DNA from: Neopestalotiopsis rosae
Lineage: Eukaryota > Ascomycota > Sordariomycetes > Amphisphaeriales > Sporocadaceae
Reading direction: 5' to 3'
Assembly (NCBI GenBank): GCA_023078685.1
Contig: JALGAS010000003.1
Span: 5,332,001-5,396,000 of the forward strand
DNA length: 64,000 nucleotides
Shown: positions 54,147 through 64,000 of the stretch, in pieces
Layout of the letters: every line of letters starts with the position of its first letter
Numbering within the stretch: the stretch's first letter is position 1
The notes under the pieces: generated by a model
What the model saw: only the letters and a program-made list of their open reading frames with translations
Databases searched by the model: none
What the model was told of the DNA's origin: nothing
Position numbers and translations under genes: made by a program

Positions 54147-55163
54147 ATGTCTTCTTCTAGGAAAACCGTCCTCATCACCGGCTGTTCGGCTGGCGGCATC
54201 GGCGCAGGCATGGCCGAAGCCTTTCACCAGGCTGGCTACCACGTCTTCGCGACTGTGCGGAATCCGGCCAAGGCCCCCCAGAATCTGACAAAAGCGCCAT
54301 CTGTGACGATCTTGACGCTTGACGTTCTACAAGCAGACTCGATTGAAGCCGCTGTCGACAGTGTAGCCAAGGAGACTGGGGGACGTCTCGATGTCCTGAT
54401 CAACAACAGTGGCCAAAACTTCATCATGCCCGGTCTGGACACGGACCTTGAAGATGCTCGCAGACTGTTCAACATCAATTTCTTCGCTCCTTTGGCTGTG
54501 CTGAAAGCCTTTACTCCTTTACTTGTTCAAGCAAGCGGGACCGTCGTGCACCAATCGTCCGCTGCGGGCCATCTGCCAATGCCATTCATGAGTGAGTTCT
54601 CCAATGCCTTTGCATATTATTCCAGCCAAGGGCAAGTCGCTGATGCAAGTCGCTCTCTTCTTCTTCCCAAACAGGCATGTATAACAGCTCCAAGTCCGCA
54701 CTCATTATGGCAAGCGACATTTGGCGCCGTGAGCTGGAGCCCCTTGGAGTACGATCTCTTACCCTCATCACCACTAGTGTGAAGACTTCGGCCTTTGAAA
54801 ACACGGAAATGCCGAAGATTCCTGAGACTTCTTATTATTATGTGATTCGCGATTATATCTACCGCATGGCGGACGGTCGCCTTCAGGATGGAGCGCCAGA
54901 CCCTCTTACGTACGGTCACAAAGTCGTCAAGGCGGTTCAAAATGGTACGTCTGGGGAGATCTGGGTTGGCAAAGACGCCGGTATGAATCACTGGGCGTGG
55001 AAGCTGTTGCCAAGTTCGGTATTTGTAAGTTTTCTACACAACGCAACATTTGCGTCTGATTATTGGTCTAACAATTAATGTATAGGACTCTATGATGGAG
55101 GGTTTTCTGAAAGTTTCCGCCGAGATGGCAAAGGTCTCTCAGTCGGTAAAGACTAGGAAGTGA
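54147..55163 (+). CDS. Short-chain dehydrogenase/reductase (AYR1-like)
   Basis: Three exons, 54147-54591, 54675-55024 and 55086-55163, with introns of 83 and 61 nt (GTGAGT...ACAG, GTAAGT...ATAG), encode 290 residues. Classical SDR features: TGCSAGGIGAGMAEAF cofactor loop, LDVLINNSG (NNAG variant) and catalytic Y-N-S-S-K spanning the first splice junction (MYNSSKSAL). The overall layout resembles 1-acyl-dihydroxyacetone-phosphate reductase-like SDRs that are often recruited into fungal clusters. Within this cluster it may reduce a carbonyl of the polyketide, but the substrate cannot be read from sequence. Confidence 0.85.
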
Positions 55164-55641
55164 TGAGAAATATTGTTTGGTAGAACAGCCGTTCTGTACG
55201 ATTTATTGTGTCCCATCTGCAAACATGAGTTGCAGTTTTGAATGATTTAGTGCGTTATGGCCTAGGGTATCGCGTGACGTCCAATTCATTGCGCGGTCTT
55301 GATTCTTCGCCGAGTCCTGGAATTTGATGATTTTGCCGATAAATGCATGCGCAGCATGACAAGAGCTGTACGGGACTTTTTAGATCCGCTATTATATGCG
55401 TGTAGGACGGCTTCTTGAACCCCCTGCAGTGATCCACTGGATCGATGTCACGCAATGTCAGCAAACAATAGTCCGCACACCGCTATTGGTGCGCATGGAT
55501 GGCAACGATCATGTATATAAGATCAAGAAACGCAGAGATGTAGTTCAACCACTCATTCCATATAATGTTCAGATTCGTGCGCCGAAAACAGGAAGCATAG
55601 ACGACGATTGACTTTACAATTTCCCAAGCACAACATTATTT
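55164..55641. promoter_or_regulatory. Intergenic region with TATA box before DUF3237 gene
   Basis: 478 bp. TATATAAG at 55514-55521 lies about 120-130 bp upstream of the next ATG and is a good TATA candidate. No gene seen. Confidence 0.4.
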
Positions 55642-56289
55642 TTGACCATTATGCATATTACTACAGTCATCTTGATATTGCTTCTCCAATTCGGTGCTTC
55701 TGCATGCAATGGCACCGTGGTAGACTATGCACAATGCGACGTCCATACGGGCCCTGCTCCGCCAAATCTGACCTACCTCCTCACCGTTTCCGTAACGGAG
55801 CTACCCGTAATTAACATTGGCGATGGAGGACACGGCACCCGAATCTTCATTCCAATAACCGGCGGTAATTTCTCCGGTCCAAGTGTTCAAGGTCCGTTTT
55901 ACACTTTTATTGTCCACGCGACACTGTTTGAATTTCCCCGTAAATGCTATTTTGTCCTAACCCTGCATATTATAGGCACGGTCGCTGGCGTCGGCGGTGA
56001 CTGGGGGATCTATGATACCACCCAAACAGTCTTCTCCCCCGATGCTAAGATAGTCCTGACAACGGACGACGGTGCCAATATTCTCATGTCCGGCCGTGGG
56101 AGGTCTCCATGGATAGCTTACGATTTCGAGACTGGTAGTGAGAAATATGCATGGATGAACTCAGTTGTCGGCATCGGAAGAATACAGGTTGGGGATAACA
56201 ATCTTACCACTGACGTCTTCCAGGTACGTGAAGAACTATCTCCTCGAACAATTTCTGTCATCTGACTGACGGACCAGATTGTATCTTGA
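55642..56289 (+). CDS. Secreted DUF3237-like protein
   Basis: Three exons, 55642-55891, 55976-56223 and 56278-56289, with introns of 84 and 54 nt give 169 residues ending DVFQIVS. The N-terminus (HITTVILILLLQFGASAC) is a clear signal peptide. The start may be the ATG at 55642 or 55651. The mature part reads TYLLTVSVTEL, GTRIFIPITGGNFSGPSVQG, then (across intron 1) TVAGVGGDWGIYD, VLTTDDGANILMSGRG and KYAWMNSVVGIGR, which is the DUF3237 pattern. DUF3237 proteins are small beta-barrel-like proteins. I know of no firmly established reaction for the family. Its position among PKS-tailoring genes suggests a role in polyketide processing or binding outside the cytosol. That is inference. Confidence 0.75.
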
Positions 56290-56788
56290 AAATGAGGCGG
56301 CTTGCCTGCTTCCAAAATTGAAGTTTGTTTTCAGCCGCACTTGAGCAAGGAAGGCCAGGTCCTTAGGCGTCTAGATGCATTGTTCTTGTGCTACCGCAAC
56401 ATCTTTGCGAACGTTGTCGAACGCAGGTAGACTTTGCAATGATAGCCTTTCCCAAATCAGACAAGACTGTAATGAGACACACTAAATATACACGGTGCAT
56501 TGCGTCAGGCTTTCTAAAAGAGCCGGATGGTAAAAAGTCCGTCAGCCTGCAGTTGTGCCTATCGGTGACGGAAACCCCGGTCACCATTAGGCTTGCTGCG
56601 CCACTGCTCGAAACTCATCACTCAATCGGGTCAGTGCCTATATGTCTTGTCTTGCGCCTTTCTATCCATCTCTGTGCTTGCGTAGTCATACGGCGCAGTG
56701 CTATACAAAAGCAACGCGTGTACGACCTAATTGACTAATAATCTACCTCAAGAGCTTTTTGGACGCCGCATTTACTAAACCTCTCCCG
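56290..56788. promoter_or_regulatory. Intergenic region upstream of P450
   Basis: About 0.5 kb with a TATA-like TATACAAAA near 56703, roughly 80 bp before the P450 start. No other feature seen. Confidence 0.3.
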
Positions 56789-58552
56789 ATGATTACCGAC
56801 ATGGCTTGCCTTTATTACCCCACAGTCTATGTCGGTTTAAGCCTCATCTGTCTGGGTGTCTATCTTACGTATCGTTTGGCTCTTCCAAAGCCAATTCATG
56901 GCATCCCACATCACAAAGGGTCGGCCAATCATATACTGGGTGATGCACTGGGCATGATTAGACATGCCCGACAACATGGAACTGTGTTCGATTGGATGGC
57001 AAATCAGGCGACGGAACTCAACTCGCCCATCTTTCAGTTATTTCTCAAGCCTTTCTCAATGCCTGCAGTTTTCGTGACGGACCCACGGGAAGCGCAAGAC
57101 GTTCTTCTCCGCCGGACAAAGGAGTTTGATAGAGCTCAATTCTTCAGAGACGTTTTTGGCGGCACGGTGCCCCATTGCCATGTCATTCAGCCTACCAATG
57201 ATAAGTTCAGACAGGGCCGCCGCTTACTGGCGGACACCATGGGCAAACCGTTCCTCCATAGAGTCGCTGCGCCTCTAGTCTACAGACGCTGCCAGAGTCT
57301 CATGGAGCTGTGGCGGCTAAAGAACAGACTCGCTGCCGGACATGCGTTCTGGGCTGCCGATGACTTGAGTCAATTTGCGCTAGATTCCATCTGGGACGTC
57401 GCCTTTGGTAGTCAGCTCAACTGCCTAGGTGAGACCATGGCACACATCAAGAGCCTTGATGAGCTCGGTACTCCGCCGCAGCCAAATCGAGACGACCCCA
57501 TTGTATTTCCGAATGCACGTCATAATGCCGCCATTAGTGCCATGGAGATTCTCACCCACGGGCTCGATGTTGCCGTGACATCGCCTGTGCCAAGTCTAGC
57601 CCACTGGTTATTACGCTTAACGCCTTCATACCGCAGCGCCCGAGCTTACAAGGAGCGTCTGGTCCAGGATCGCCTAAGCGATGCCAAGGTGCGCCTCTTG
57701 GGGGAGGATACAAAGTCCGAAGCGACTGATGATCTTCAAGATATAACTTGTGCCACTGATCACATGGTACGCCGCGAATCTCAGGCCGCCAAGAAGGAGA
57801 ATCGTGAGCCAGACTACGAGAGCAGACAGGCCAAGGATGAGCTCTTTGGTTTCCTCGTCGGTGGATACGACACCTCGGCGACCACCATGATGTGGTCCAT
57901 AAAGCTGCTGGCTGACAACCCACGCGTTCAGGAGAAACTACGCGCGGTTCTTCTCAATACCTTTGGGGAGGCGGGCGGCGGAATGACCACGCCGGACCAA
58001 ATTACGGCGACGCGGATCCCGTACCTCGACGCCGTCGTTGAGGAGGTCATCCGGTCCGCACAGACGGCCTCTTCTGCTACACGTATGACCACCTGCGACG
58101 TGCAGCTGCTCGGGCATCACATACCAAAGGGCGTCGACGTGTATTTCCTGTCTAATGGGCCAGGTTACATCTTGCCCAATGACTTGAACGAGAGGATCGC
58201 CGAAAGTACGCGTTCCGGCTCATCTCAAGACAATAAGCACCGGGTGATCCCAACCTGGGATTCCGGCGATATTGGTGTCTTTAAGCCTGAGCGGTGGATC
58301 AAGATAGATGCGGATGGGAACGAGACATTTGACAAGTACGCCGGTACTTCAATGCAGTTTGGAGCAGGTCTGAGGGGATGTTTTGGCAAGAATCTGGCTA
58401 ACCTGGAAATACGCATCCTGATTGCAGTGCTTATCTGGACATTTGAGTTGCAGTCTGTACCAGAACGGTTGAGAGGGCACGAGGCATATGACAGCTTGAC
58501 TCATAAGCCCAAAAAGTGCTATTTACGATTGAGAGAAATAGAAAGGGAGTAG
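56789..58552 (+). CDS. Cytochrome P450 monooxygenase
   Basis: Intron-free, 587 residues from ATG 56789 (frame extension to 56759 begins with TTG and is not used; ATG 56801 is also possible). An N-terminal membrane anchor is visible (VYVGLSLICLGVYLTY). P450 hallmarks: I-helix GGYDTSATTM, K-helix EEVIR, FKPERW, and haem loop FGAGLRGCFGKNLA with ligand Cys531. The organisation is microsomal class II, needing a reductase encoded elsewhere. The typical sorbicillin cluster has no P450, so this gene hints at an additional oxidation step in this locus. The substrate is unknown. Confidence 0.9.
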   Translation: MITDMACLYYPTVYVGLSLICLGVYLTYRLALPKPIHGIPHHKGSANHILGDALGMIRHARQHGTVFDWMANQATELNSPIFQLFLKPFSMPAVFVTDPREAQDVLLRRTKEFDRAQFFRDVFGGTVPHCHVIQPTNDKFRQGRRLLADTMGKPFLHRVAAPLVYRRCQSLMELWRLKNRLAAGHAFWAADDLSQFALDSIWDVAFGSQLNCLGETMAHIKSLDELGTPPQPNRDDPIVFPNARHNAAISAMEILTHGLDVAVTSPVPSLAHWLLRLTPSYRSARAYKERLVQDRLSDAKVRLLGEDTKSEATDDLQDITCATDHMVRRESQAAKKENREPDYESRQAKDELFGFLVGGYDTSATTMMWSIKLLADNPRVQEKLRAVLLNTFGEAGGGMTTPDQITATRIPYLDAVVEEVIRSAQTASSATRMTTCDVQLLGHHIPKGVDVYFLSNGPGYILPNDLNERIAESTRSGSSQDNKHRVIPTWDSGDIGVFKPERWIKIDADGNETFDKYAGTSMQFGAGLRGCFGKNLANLEIRILIAVLIWTFELQSVPERLRGHEAYDSLTHKPKKCYLRLREIERE

Positions 58553-58982
58553 CAACCTAGAGAAAGTCACAGGGAGCTCAAAGATTGGAGAGTAGACGCG
58601 GCAGATATCGGCAGCTTTCCAACAGCTCAGCAAAGTCTACCATGAATTTTGATTAGGTCTAATTGCCTGAAGAAATCTCGAAGACACCTCATAGGAAATC
58701 GTTTTGATGCACTTGATATGAAAATAGCCATTTCCATACGAAAAGTTCCAGGTGATGCGGGGTGGCAGCCTTGGGCGCCAGCCCCACCAGTAGGTACATA
58801 CCTACCTATGTAGTCAGCCGGTGCAGTTTGAGCTGTGGTGAGCTTCACAGCTTCCTCTTCTCACCACCCATTCGGTAGCTGTCAACAGAGTTGATTTCCA
58901 CCATCCATCACCAGGTATACCTGATTAGCGATCAAGAACCTCGGTATTATTATTATTGCACTGCATATCACTGCTGGTATAA
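58553..58982. other. Intergenic stretch after the P450
   Basis: No supported gene. Contains the tandem-like TAGGTACATACCTACCTA near 58792, a small imperfect palindrome. Confidence 0.3.
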
Positions 58983-59460
58983 TAACCAAGCAAAAGTTTG
59001 CGCACGGATATATTTGAATTTATATATTTCTTTTATTTCTTTTGTTTTATTATAGTTTTATAATTTTAGTAAATATATTTAAAAAAGAAATCAAGAGCAA
59101 ACTGCTTTACTTGGAAGAAATTTGTTATATAACTCTTTTCTAATTCTTTATATTCTTTCTGTACTTTTGTTTTTGGTAGTGCGCAGTCAGGCCAAGCGCA
59201 TGTTCAGAATCGTGGAAGAACAGAATCTGATACAGGAATTGGTAGAACACGGCGTAGAATGATATGGCAAGGAAAAAGAGAATGTATAATGGGCCCATGG
59301 CCCCGAGCAAGCCACGAATGAAGATCATGATGTTCTTGAGAAGCGTGAACATCTCCATGGTGGGATGGGACGAGACGAATTGTTTGTTGACAATATGGTG
59401 GTGAAGTTCTGCTTGGTTAGTGTATATAAAGCTAAATGAGCGCATGGGCCGATAATTAAA
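58983..59460. repeat. Dispersed AT-rich repeat, long copy
   Basis: Matches 20121-20440 at both ends in the same orientation, with about 220 bp extra in the middle. The extra part carries most of the small membrane-protein frame on the minus strand. Divergence is mostly by transitions and small indels in T-runs. Confidence 0.55.
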
Positions 59461-59475
59461 CGCCAATGCCTTCAT
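59140..59475 (-). CDS. Possible small membrane protein
   Basis: A 111-codon frame, or about 72 residues from an internal Met (MEMFTLLKNIMIF). It contains one or two hydrophobic segments (GLLGAMGPLYILFFLAISFY, then AVFYQFLYQILFF) and a basic tail (YQKQKYRKNIKN). No family recognised. It lies within a repeated segment of which the other copy lacks this core, so it may be a gene carried by a small mobile element or simply chance. Low confidence. Confidence 0.3.
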   Translation of the reverse strand: MKALAFNYRPMRSFSFIYTNQAELHHHIVNKQFVSSHPTMEMFTLLKNIMIFIRGLLGAMGPLYILFFLAISFYAVFYQFLYQILFFHDSEHALGLTAHYQKQKYRKNIKN

Positions 59476-59776
59476 TGACGAAAATCAAAAAAGAATTGAA
59501 GGAAAATAATGTCAAATGTGAGCTTCTTGTGGCCATTTTCCCGCTGAAGCAAATTTGGGAATGCAATACTAAGTTACCGTGGACGGCTGGCTGTCACAAC
59601 TACACGGTATTTCTCCAAGCACCATTAACACTTGCATAACAGTCGAACCCCCAATCCAAGAATTCAGATAGTCTATGGTTCTGTGGGAGTCTATTCAAGT
59701 CTATGCATTAAATCAAAAAGAGAAATAATAAGTCTAGTCGTCTCTATCCATATATGATCCGAACTCAATCCAGCCT
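59476..59776. other. Intergenic stretch
   Basis: 301 bp between the possible small frame and the oxidase stop codon. Nothing seen. Confidence 0.35.
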
Positions 59777-61319
59777 TTAAAATAGCTTGAAACCACCCGG
59801 GACATTCTTCTGAAAGACCCCAGCCGGGTCATACTTTCGGCTCACGTCCCTCAGCTTTTCCAGTGTTTCGGGGCCGTAGCCCGCAATCACATTTTCCCAG
59901 TCCATGGCATAGTTGAGATAAATGTAATCAAAGTGCTCGTCCAGCTCCCGGGACTTTGCTTCGATCCGCGCGATGGCTTGCTGCGCGACGCGGGTGGCGA
60001 GAGCGTCATTGGCGGTGTCTGCCCAGCCGACGGCCACGCCCACGATGATCAGTCCACCGCTGCTGCCCTCGAGGCCTAGCGAGTTTGTTCCTACCGCTGC
60101 CGCGTGGTAGGCGACCTGCGGAATGGGTTCTAGAATGAGTTGGGCTTGCAGATTCGTAACATTACCAAATGCCTGAACGCTCTGGTTCCATGCCTCATAC
60201 GCGGCTGCCAGCATCTCCTGGCTGGAGCCAATGGAGGTCGTGGAAAGAAGAGTTCTGAAATGGAAAGAAATCGAGGTTAGCCCTAACTCCCATCATTTAT
60301 GTTCAAATCTTCAAAGAAACGTACCGAAACCCATTGGGGTTATTGGCTGTTCCCTCATCCGCAAAGTTGGAAACATTTGCGGTGCGCAGCGTATCATTGC
60401 CATGCGGGAGGTCGGTGAAAGGCTTGAAAAAGTCGGGATATTCCACGGCCTTGGTGTAATGCAAAGTGTTGCTGACGCTCTGTCCGACGCCCGGAGTATA
60501 AGCAATGTTCACTACGAGCGATGCGTACTCGTCGTAGGGGTCAGCCGAGGCCAGATTCGCCGTCGCGAACAGCTGCTGCGGGATCGTGTCGGAGCTATAG
60601 TGTACCACGCCGCCCCAGATGTCACCCTGTTCGTGTGCCTGAAAGTCGATGCGCGTGACGACACCAAAATTGTTGGACCCGCCACGGAGCGCGTGCAGCA
60701 GGTCGGCGTTGGCGGTCTCGTTGGCATTGATCACCGTGCCGTTGGCGAGGACCACTTCAAAGTTGACTACTGAGTCGCACGTCCATCCGTAACGGGGGCC
60801 AAAGGATGAGATACCTCCACCGAGGGTAAGGCCACCAACGCCTACAGTGCCCACGCGACCACCTGCCACCACCCTATTGTACTCGACGAGTTCCTTGTAA
60901 ACATGACCCCATCGTGAACCCGGGCCCACAGAAGCAACCGAAAGGTCATCGCTGATCTGCACCTCACTCAGACCTTGCAGGTCGATAGTGACGCCATTGG
61001 CGATATTGGCATCACCAGCCCACACGGAATGGCCACCAGAGCGAATGGCAAAACTGCAATTTGATTGAGCCATAGTGGCGACCGACTGCGAAACATCGGC
61101 AGTCGAGTTGGCCAAGACGATGCACGAAGGTGTGACTTCTGCTTCTTGCGCCGAATAGTATGAGAGAAGCGACTCATTGTAGCCCTGGCTTCCAGGAAAT
61201 GTTACTTGGGTGGCCAGGACTGCTGCAAGCGCAGAACACTATTTCGCGATGAACATCAGCTTGACTGAATCGATAAAACATCCAGATATCAAACTCACGC
61301 AGCTTTGAAGGTAAGGCAT
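59777..61319 (-). CDS. BBE-type FAD-linked oxidase (SorD-like)
   Basis: Three exons (61319-61299, 61238-60325, 60254-59777), introns 60 and 70 nt (GTGAGT and GTACGT donors), give 470 residues in phase. Bicovalent FAD attachment sites are visible: His in IRSGGHSVW and Cys in FGPRYGWTCDS. The PCMH FAD-binding core (VGPGSRWGHVYKELVEYN, GGRVGTVGVGGLTLGGGIS) and C-terminal BBE domain (YLNYAMDW, then RKYDPAGVFQKNVPGGFKLF) are complete. The first exon codes only seven residues (MPYLQSC), and a longer signal-peptide-bearing exon further upstream is possible. Such oxidases dehydrogenate phenolic or alkaloid substrates, and SorD acts late in sorbicillinoid formation. It is divergent from the HR-PKS. 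Confidence 0.85.
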
Positions 61320-62904
61320 CACGACTGGATTAACGCAGAATGCTGCGAACCACGAATTGCAAATAAGAAGGAAAGGGAGCCCCGCAAAATTAGGCGATTT
61401 AACACAGGAAAGCGAGTTGTTGGATGTTATGCTTGAGCCAGTCTATTTCTTGGCTGCAAACTCATATTATATATCTTTTGAGAACCTCACAGCGGAATTG
61501 AGCCCATCATGGCGGCGGGTAGGATTCACTTAGATTAGAATAGAGAGATATTGAGCCACCGTCGCTGAAGGATACGCGCTGAAGTGAGAAAGTTCAATGC
61601 CGCACAATCCTCAACCCGTGATGGTGGAACCAGCCGTTCGGTGTCTGATCCTTCGCAGCCATCTTGGGTACTTCAATTATAGCGCGCAATAATTGCTTAG
61701 ACATGTGTATTTCCAGGCAGCCCAGCACCATCAGCCTCGTTCAATATAACCATTCCGTGGTCAGGTGCAACAGGTATAGAGTGAACCTGAAAATAGCCAT
61801 CAGCAGGTGACGAACAAGATCCATCCAATGAGACTCGTTACCTTACTGCTTTCAATCCAATAGTCGCTCACGACTTATGGTGCGGCTTGCGCATAAGGAT
61901 CATAGTTAGAGTCAAATGCGGCTCCGCGCAAATACCCGAATAAGGATTCTCAGCTGAATATAGGATGTGAGTCGAGAATGTCCTCATGGGCAGACTCGAC
62001 TCAGGCGCTGTCGGGCACAGCGATATCACTAATAGCCAGTATGTATTGAATTTATGCAGAGTCTGATCATTCAGGATTTTGTGGGCGTCATCATCCTCGT
62101 TTTGTTCAGGGATGCTTGGCATCCAGTGTCTGTTTTCGGGCAGGATCCATCAATGACGCCCACCTCAATAGTCGGCAAGCTCGGTAGGCTTTCCGATCCT
62201 GCTAACACCTTCGAGAGATCTGGTTACTCTGATTGGCACGGCTCACCATCCTAGCCCACCACTCCTTTTCGCCTGGAAGCATATCACCTAAGCGGGCTTG
62301 AAGGAGTGACTCTCGTGCCATATCTGGTGTGATACAAGTCTTAATCGCCCGGTACTACTGGTGTGGCGCAAGATGTGTAAGCACTACACCATCATGCAGT
62401 TCGGACGTTATTTTCATCCGGACTTTAATTTGTCCGCATCCACTTATCTCCGGTGCAGAATGCGGATGCGATATCGGAAGTATTGGTCTGAAAGGCTCCC
62501 AAAGAGAACGCACCGGATAAGTAAGCGGACTCAGCACTGCTGCAGATACGGCAGTAATGTAAGGACATTCCGATAATACGGGGTTTCGTCGTTGTATGAT
62601 TCTTCAGCTGAAGTTCTTTCATCGAAATACGGATCGAAGAAGTTTCATAGATGTTCCAGCCAGTGAAATGTGCATATCAGATGGCTTCGACGTAACAACT
62701 GCTTGTCTGGCAATAGTGAGGCCGTCACGTCGAAAGATCAAAGAATAGAATGATGATGGTTCCTGCTTTTCCTTGCTTGCTCTAAGTATAGTGTATTTGT
62801 CAAATAGCCTCATCCTCGGTATAAACGTCAAGCTAAACCTTGACTGACATTGCGCCTTCCAAAGCCTCAATACCTACCATAGAATTGAACTTCAATTTGT
62901 CACA
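61320..62904. promoter_or_regulatory. Divergent promoter region between oxidase and HR-PKS
   Basis: 1.6 kb between divergent genes. A TATATAA on the minus strand near 61465-61475 lies about 150 bp before the oxidase start. Several short open frames (61868-62640) overlap one another and have no motif. No RNA gene recognised. Confidence 0.4.
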
Positions 62905-64000
62905 ATGGGGAGCATGATCAACGCGCCTGGGCGTGAGCCCATAGCCATCATTGGCCTTAGTTGCAAATTTGCTGGCAGCGCCAGTACTCCCGAGAATCTG
63001 TGGGAAATGTTGGCGGAAGGTAGGAATGCCTGGAGTGAAATTCCGACTTCTCGCTTCAACGCCAAGGGGACACATCACCCTAATCATGAAAAGCTCAATA
63101 CGGTTAGATGCCCCGATAAGCTTTGCCTTCTCAATGCGTTTGAGCGCCTTTGGCCAGGGAACTGACATGCGAGACTTGTATAGACCAACGCCAAAGGAGC
63201 GCACTTCATAGAGGAAGACGTAGGATTGTTCGATGCGGCCTTCTTCAACTTCTCTGCCGAAACAGCATCAGTATGACTCACCTCTGCGGAGATACAACGT
63301 GAACTCGCTCTGAGACTGAATCTCATAGGCACTTGACCCTCAATTTCGGCTCCAGCTCGAGTCAGCGTATGAAGCTTTGGAGAATGGTAGGTACTATCAA
63401 TGCTTGCATTGCCCGCCCTTCGCTCCGTCTCACTGTTGGGATCAATTGCTAAATATGTCTCAGCCGGTCTCCCGCTCTCGCGGATAAGAAACTCCAACAC
63501 GTCTGTCTATGCAGGCGTCTTCGCACACGATTATCACGAGGGATTGATACGCGATGAGGATCAATTGCCGCGCTTTCTTCCCATCGGTACCTTTTCGGCC
63601 ATGTCGTCGAATCGCATTTCGCACTTTTTTGACCTGCGGGGAGCCAGTATGACCATTGATACTGGATGCTCGACCACGCTGGTGGCGCTTCACCAGGCGG
63701 TCAATAGTCTGCGCAATCGAGAGTCCGACATGTCTATTGTGAGCGGCGCAAACCTGCTGCTGACCCCAGACATGTTCAAGGTATTCGGCTCGCTCGGCAT
63801 GTTGTCGCCGGATGGCAAGTCCTACGCCTTTGACTCTCGCGCCAACGGCTACGGACGTGGCGAGGGCGTGGCGACCATTGTCATCAAGCGACTAGATGAT
63901 GCACTCGCTTGCGGCGATCCCGTGCGCGCTGTGATCCGCGAAACCTTTCTTAACCAAGATGGCAAGACAGAGACTATTACCACTCCATCTCAGGCAGCCC
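62905..64000 (+). CDS. Highly reducing PKS, N-terminal ketosynthase (runs off window)
   Basis: Four exons so far: 62905-63102, 63184-63270, 63329-63386 and 63464 to the edge, with introns of 81, 58 and 77 nt. Spliced, it reads [20 protein letters not shown], then [82 protein letters not shown] (active-site Cys in DTGCSTT) and ANGYGRGEG. All are standard for HR-PKS ketosynthases. The first intron uses an unusual GTTAGA donor. Unspliced, the region looks broken, but the exon joins are all in phase. Together with an SAT-bearing NR-PKS, it fits a SorA-like partner that makes the acyl starter. Later domains lie outside the window. Confidence 0.85.

Overview
The window looks like a chromosomal segment of a filamentous ascomycete (Pezizomycotina, plausibly Hypocreales or a relative). 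The reasons are short GT-AG introns of 50-126 nt, modular NRPS-PKS and iterative PKS genes, a HET-domain gene, a Zn2Cys6 regulator, and AT-rich transposon DNA decayed in the way repeat-induced point mutation (RIP) decays it. In that DNA CpA is largely lost, TpA is in excess and CpG is kept.

Layout. 1-7 kb is gene-poor: a RIP-killed GT15 (KRE2/KTR) mannosyltransferase copy (1887-2885), a second decayed reading frame (3795-4270), and a short duplicated piece of the downstream NRPS-PKS (6310-6408). 7-19.4 kb is a swainsonine-type (SWN-like) cluster. It holds a SwnK-like A-T-KS-AT-KR-ACP-R synthetase (minus), an NmrA-like reductase and an Fe(II)/2-oxoglutarate dioxygenase (both plus), and a convergent Tri3-like O-acyltransferase (minus). 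20.5-22.9 kb is a HET-domain gene.

23.7-64 kb is a second cluster resembling sorbicillinoid/azaphilone loci. It holds a non-reducing PKS (SAT-KS-AT-PT-ACP-MT-R, minus), a SorC/TropB-like flavin monooxygenase, a Zn2Cys6 regulator, a second transcription-factor-like protein without a zinc cluster, an SDR, a secreted DUF3237-like protein, a P450, a BBE-type FAD oxidase and the start of a highly reducing PKS that runs off the right edge. In sorbicillin-type pathways the HR-PKS supplies an acyl starter to the SAT of the NR-PKS, the R domain releases an aldehyde, the flavin monooxygenase dearomatises it and the BBE oxidase acts later. The gene set fits that logic, with P450, SDR and DUF3237 as possible tailoring additions.

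The second cluster is physically broken. A 13.65-kb nested retrotransposon block (32853-46503) sits between the divergent NR-PKS and monooxygenase genes and ends 12 bp before the monooxygenase ATG (5-bp target duplication plus 7 bp). The outer element is a heavily RIPed Ty1/copia element. Inside it are a young copia element with two 472-bp LTRs that read as identical, and a 0.57-kb short element with 131-bp terminal direct repeats. The NR-PKS also has two in-frame TGA codons in an otherwise continuous 2.7-kilocodon frame, so it is probably a recently inactivated pseudogene unless the stops are sequence errors.

Intron positions, domain calls and family names come from reading by eye. No database search was run.
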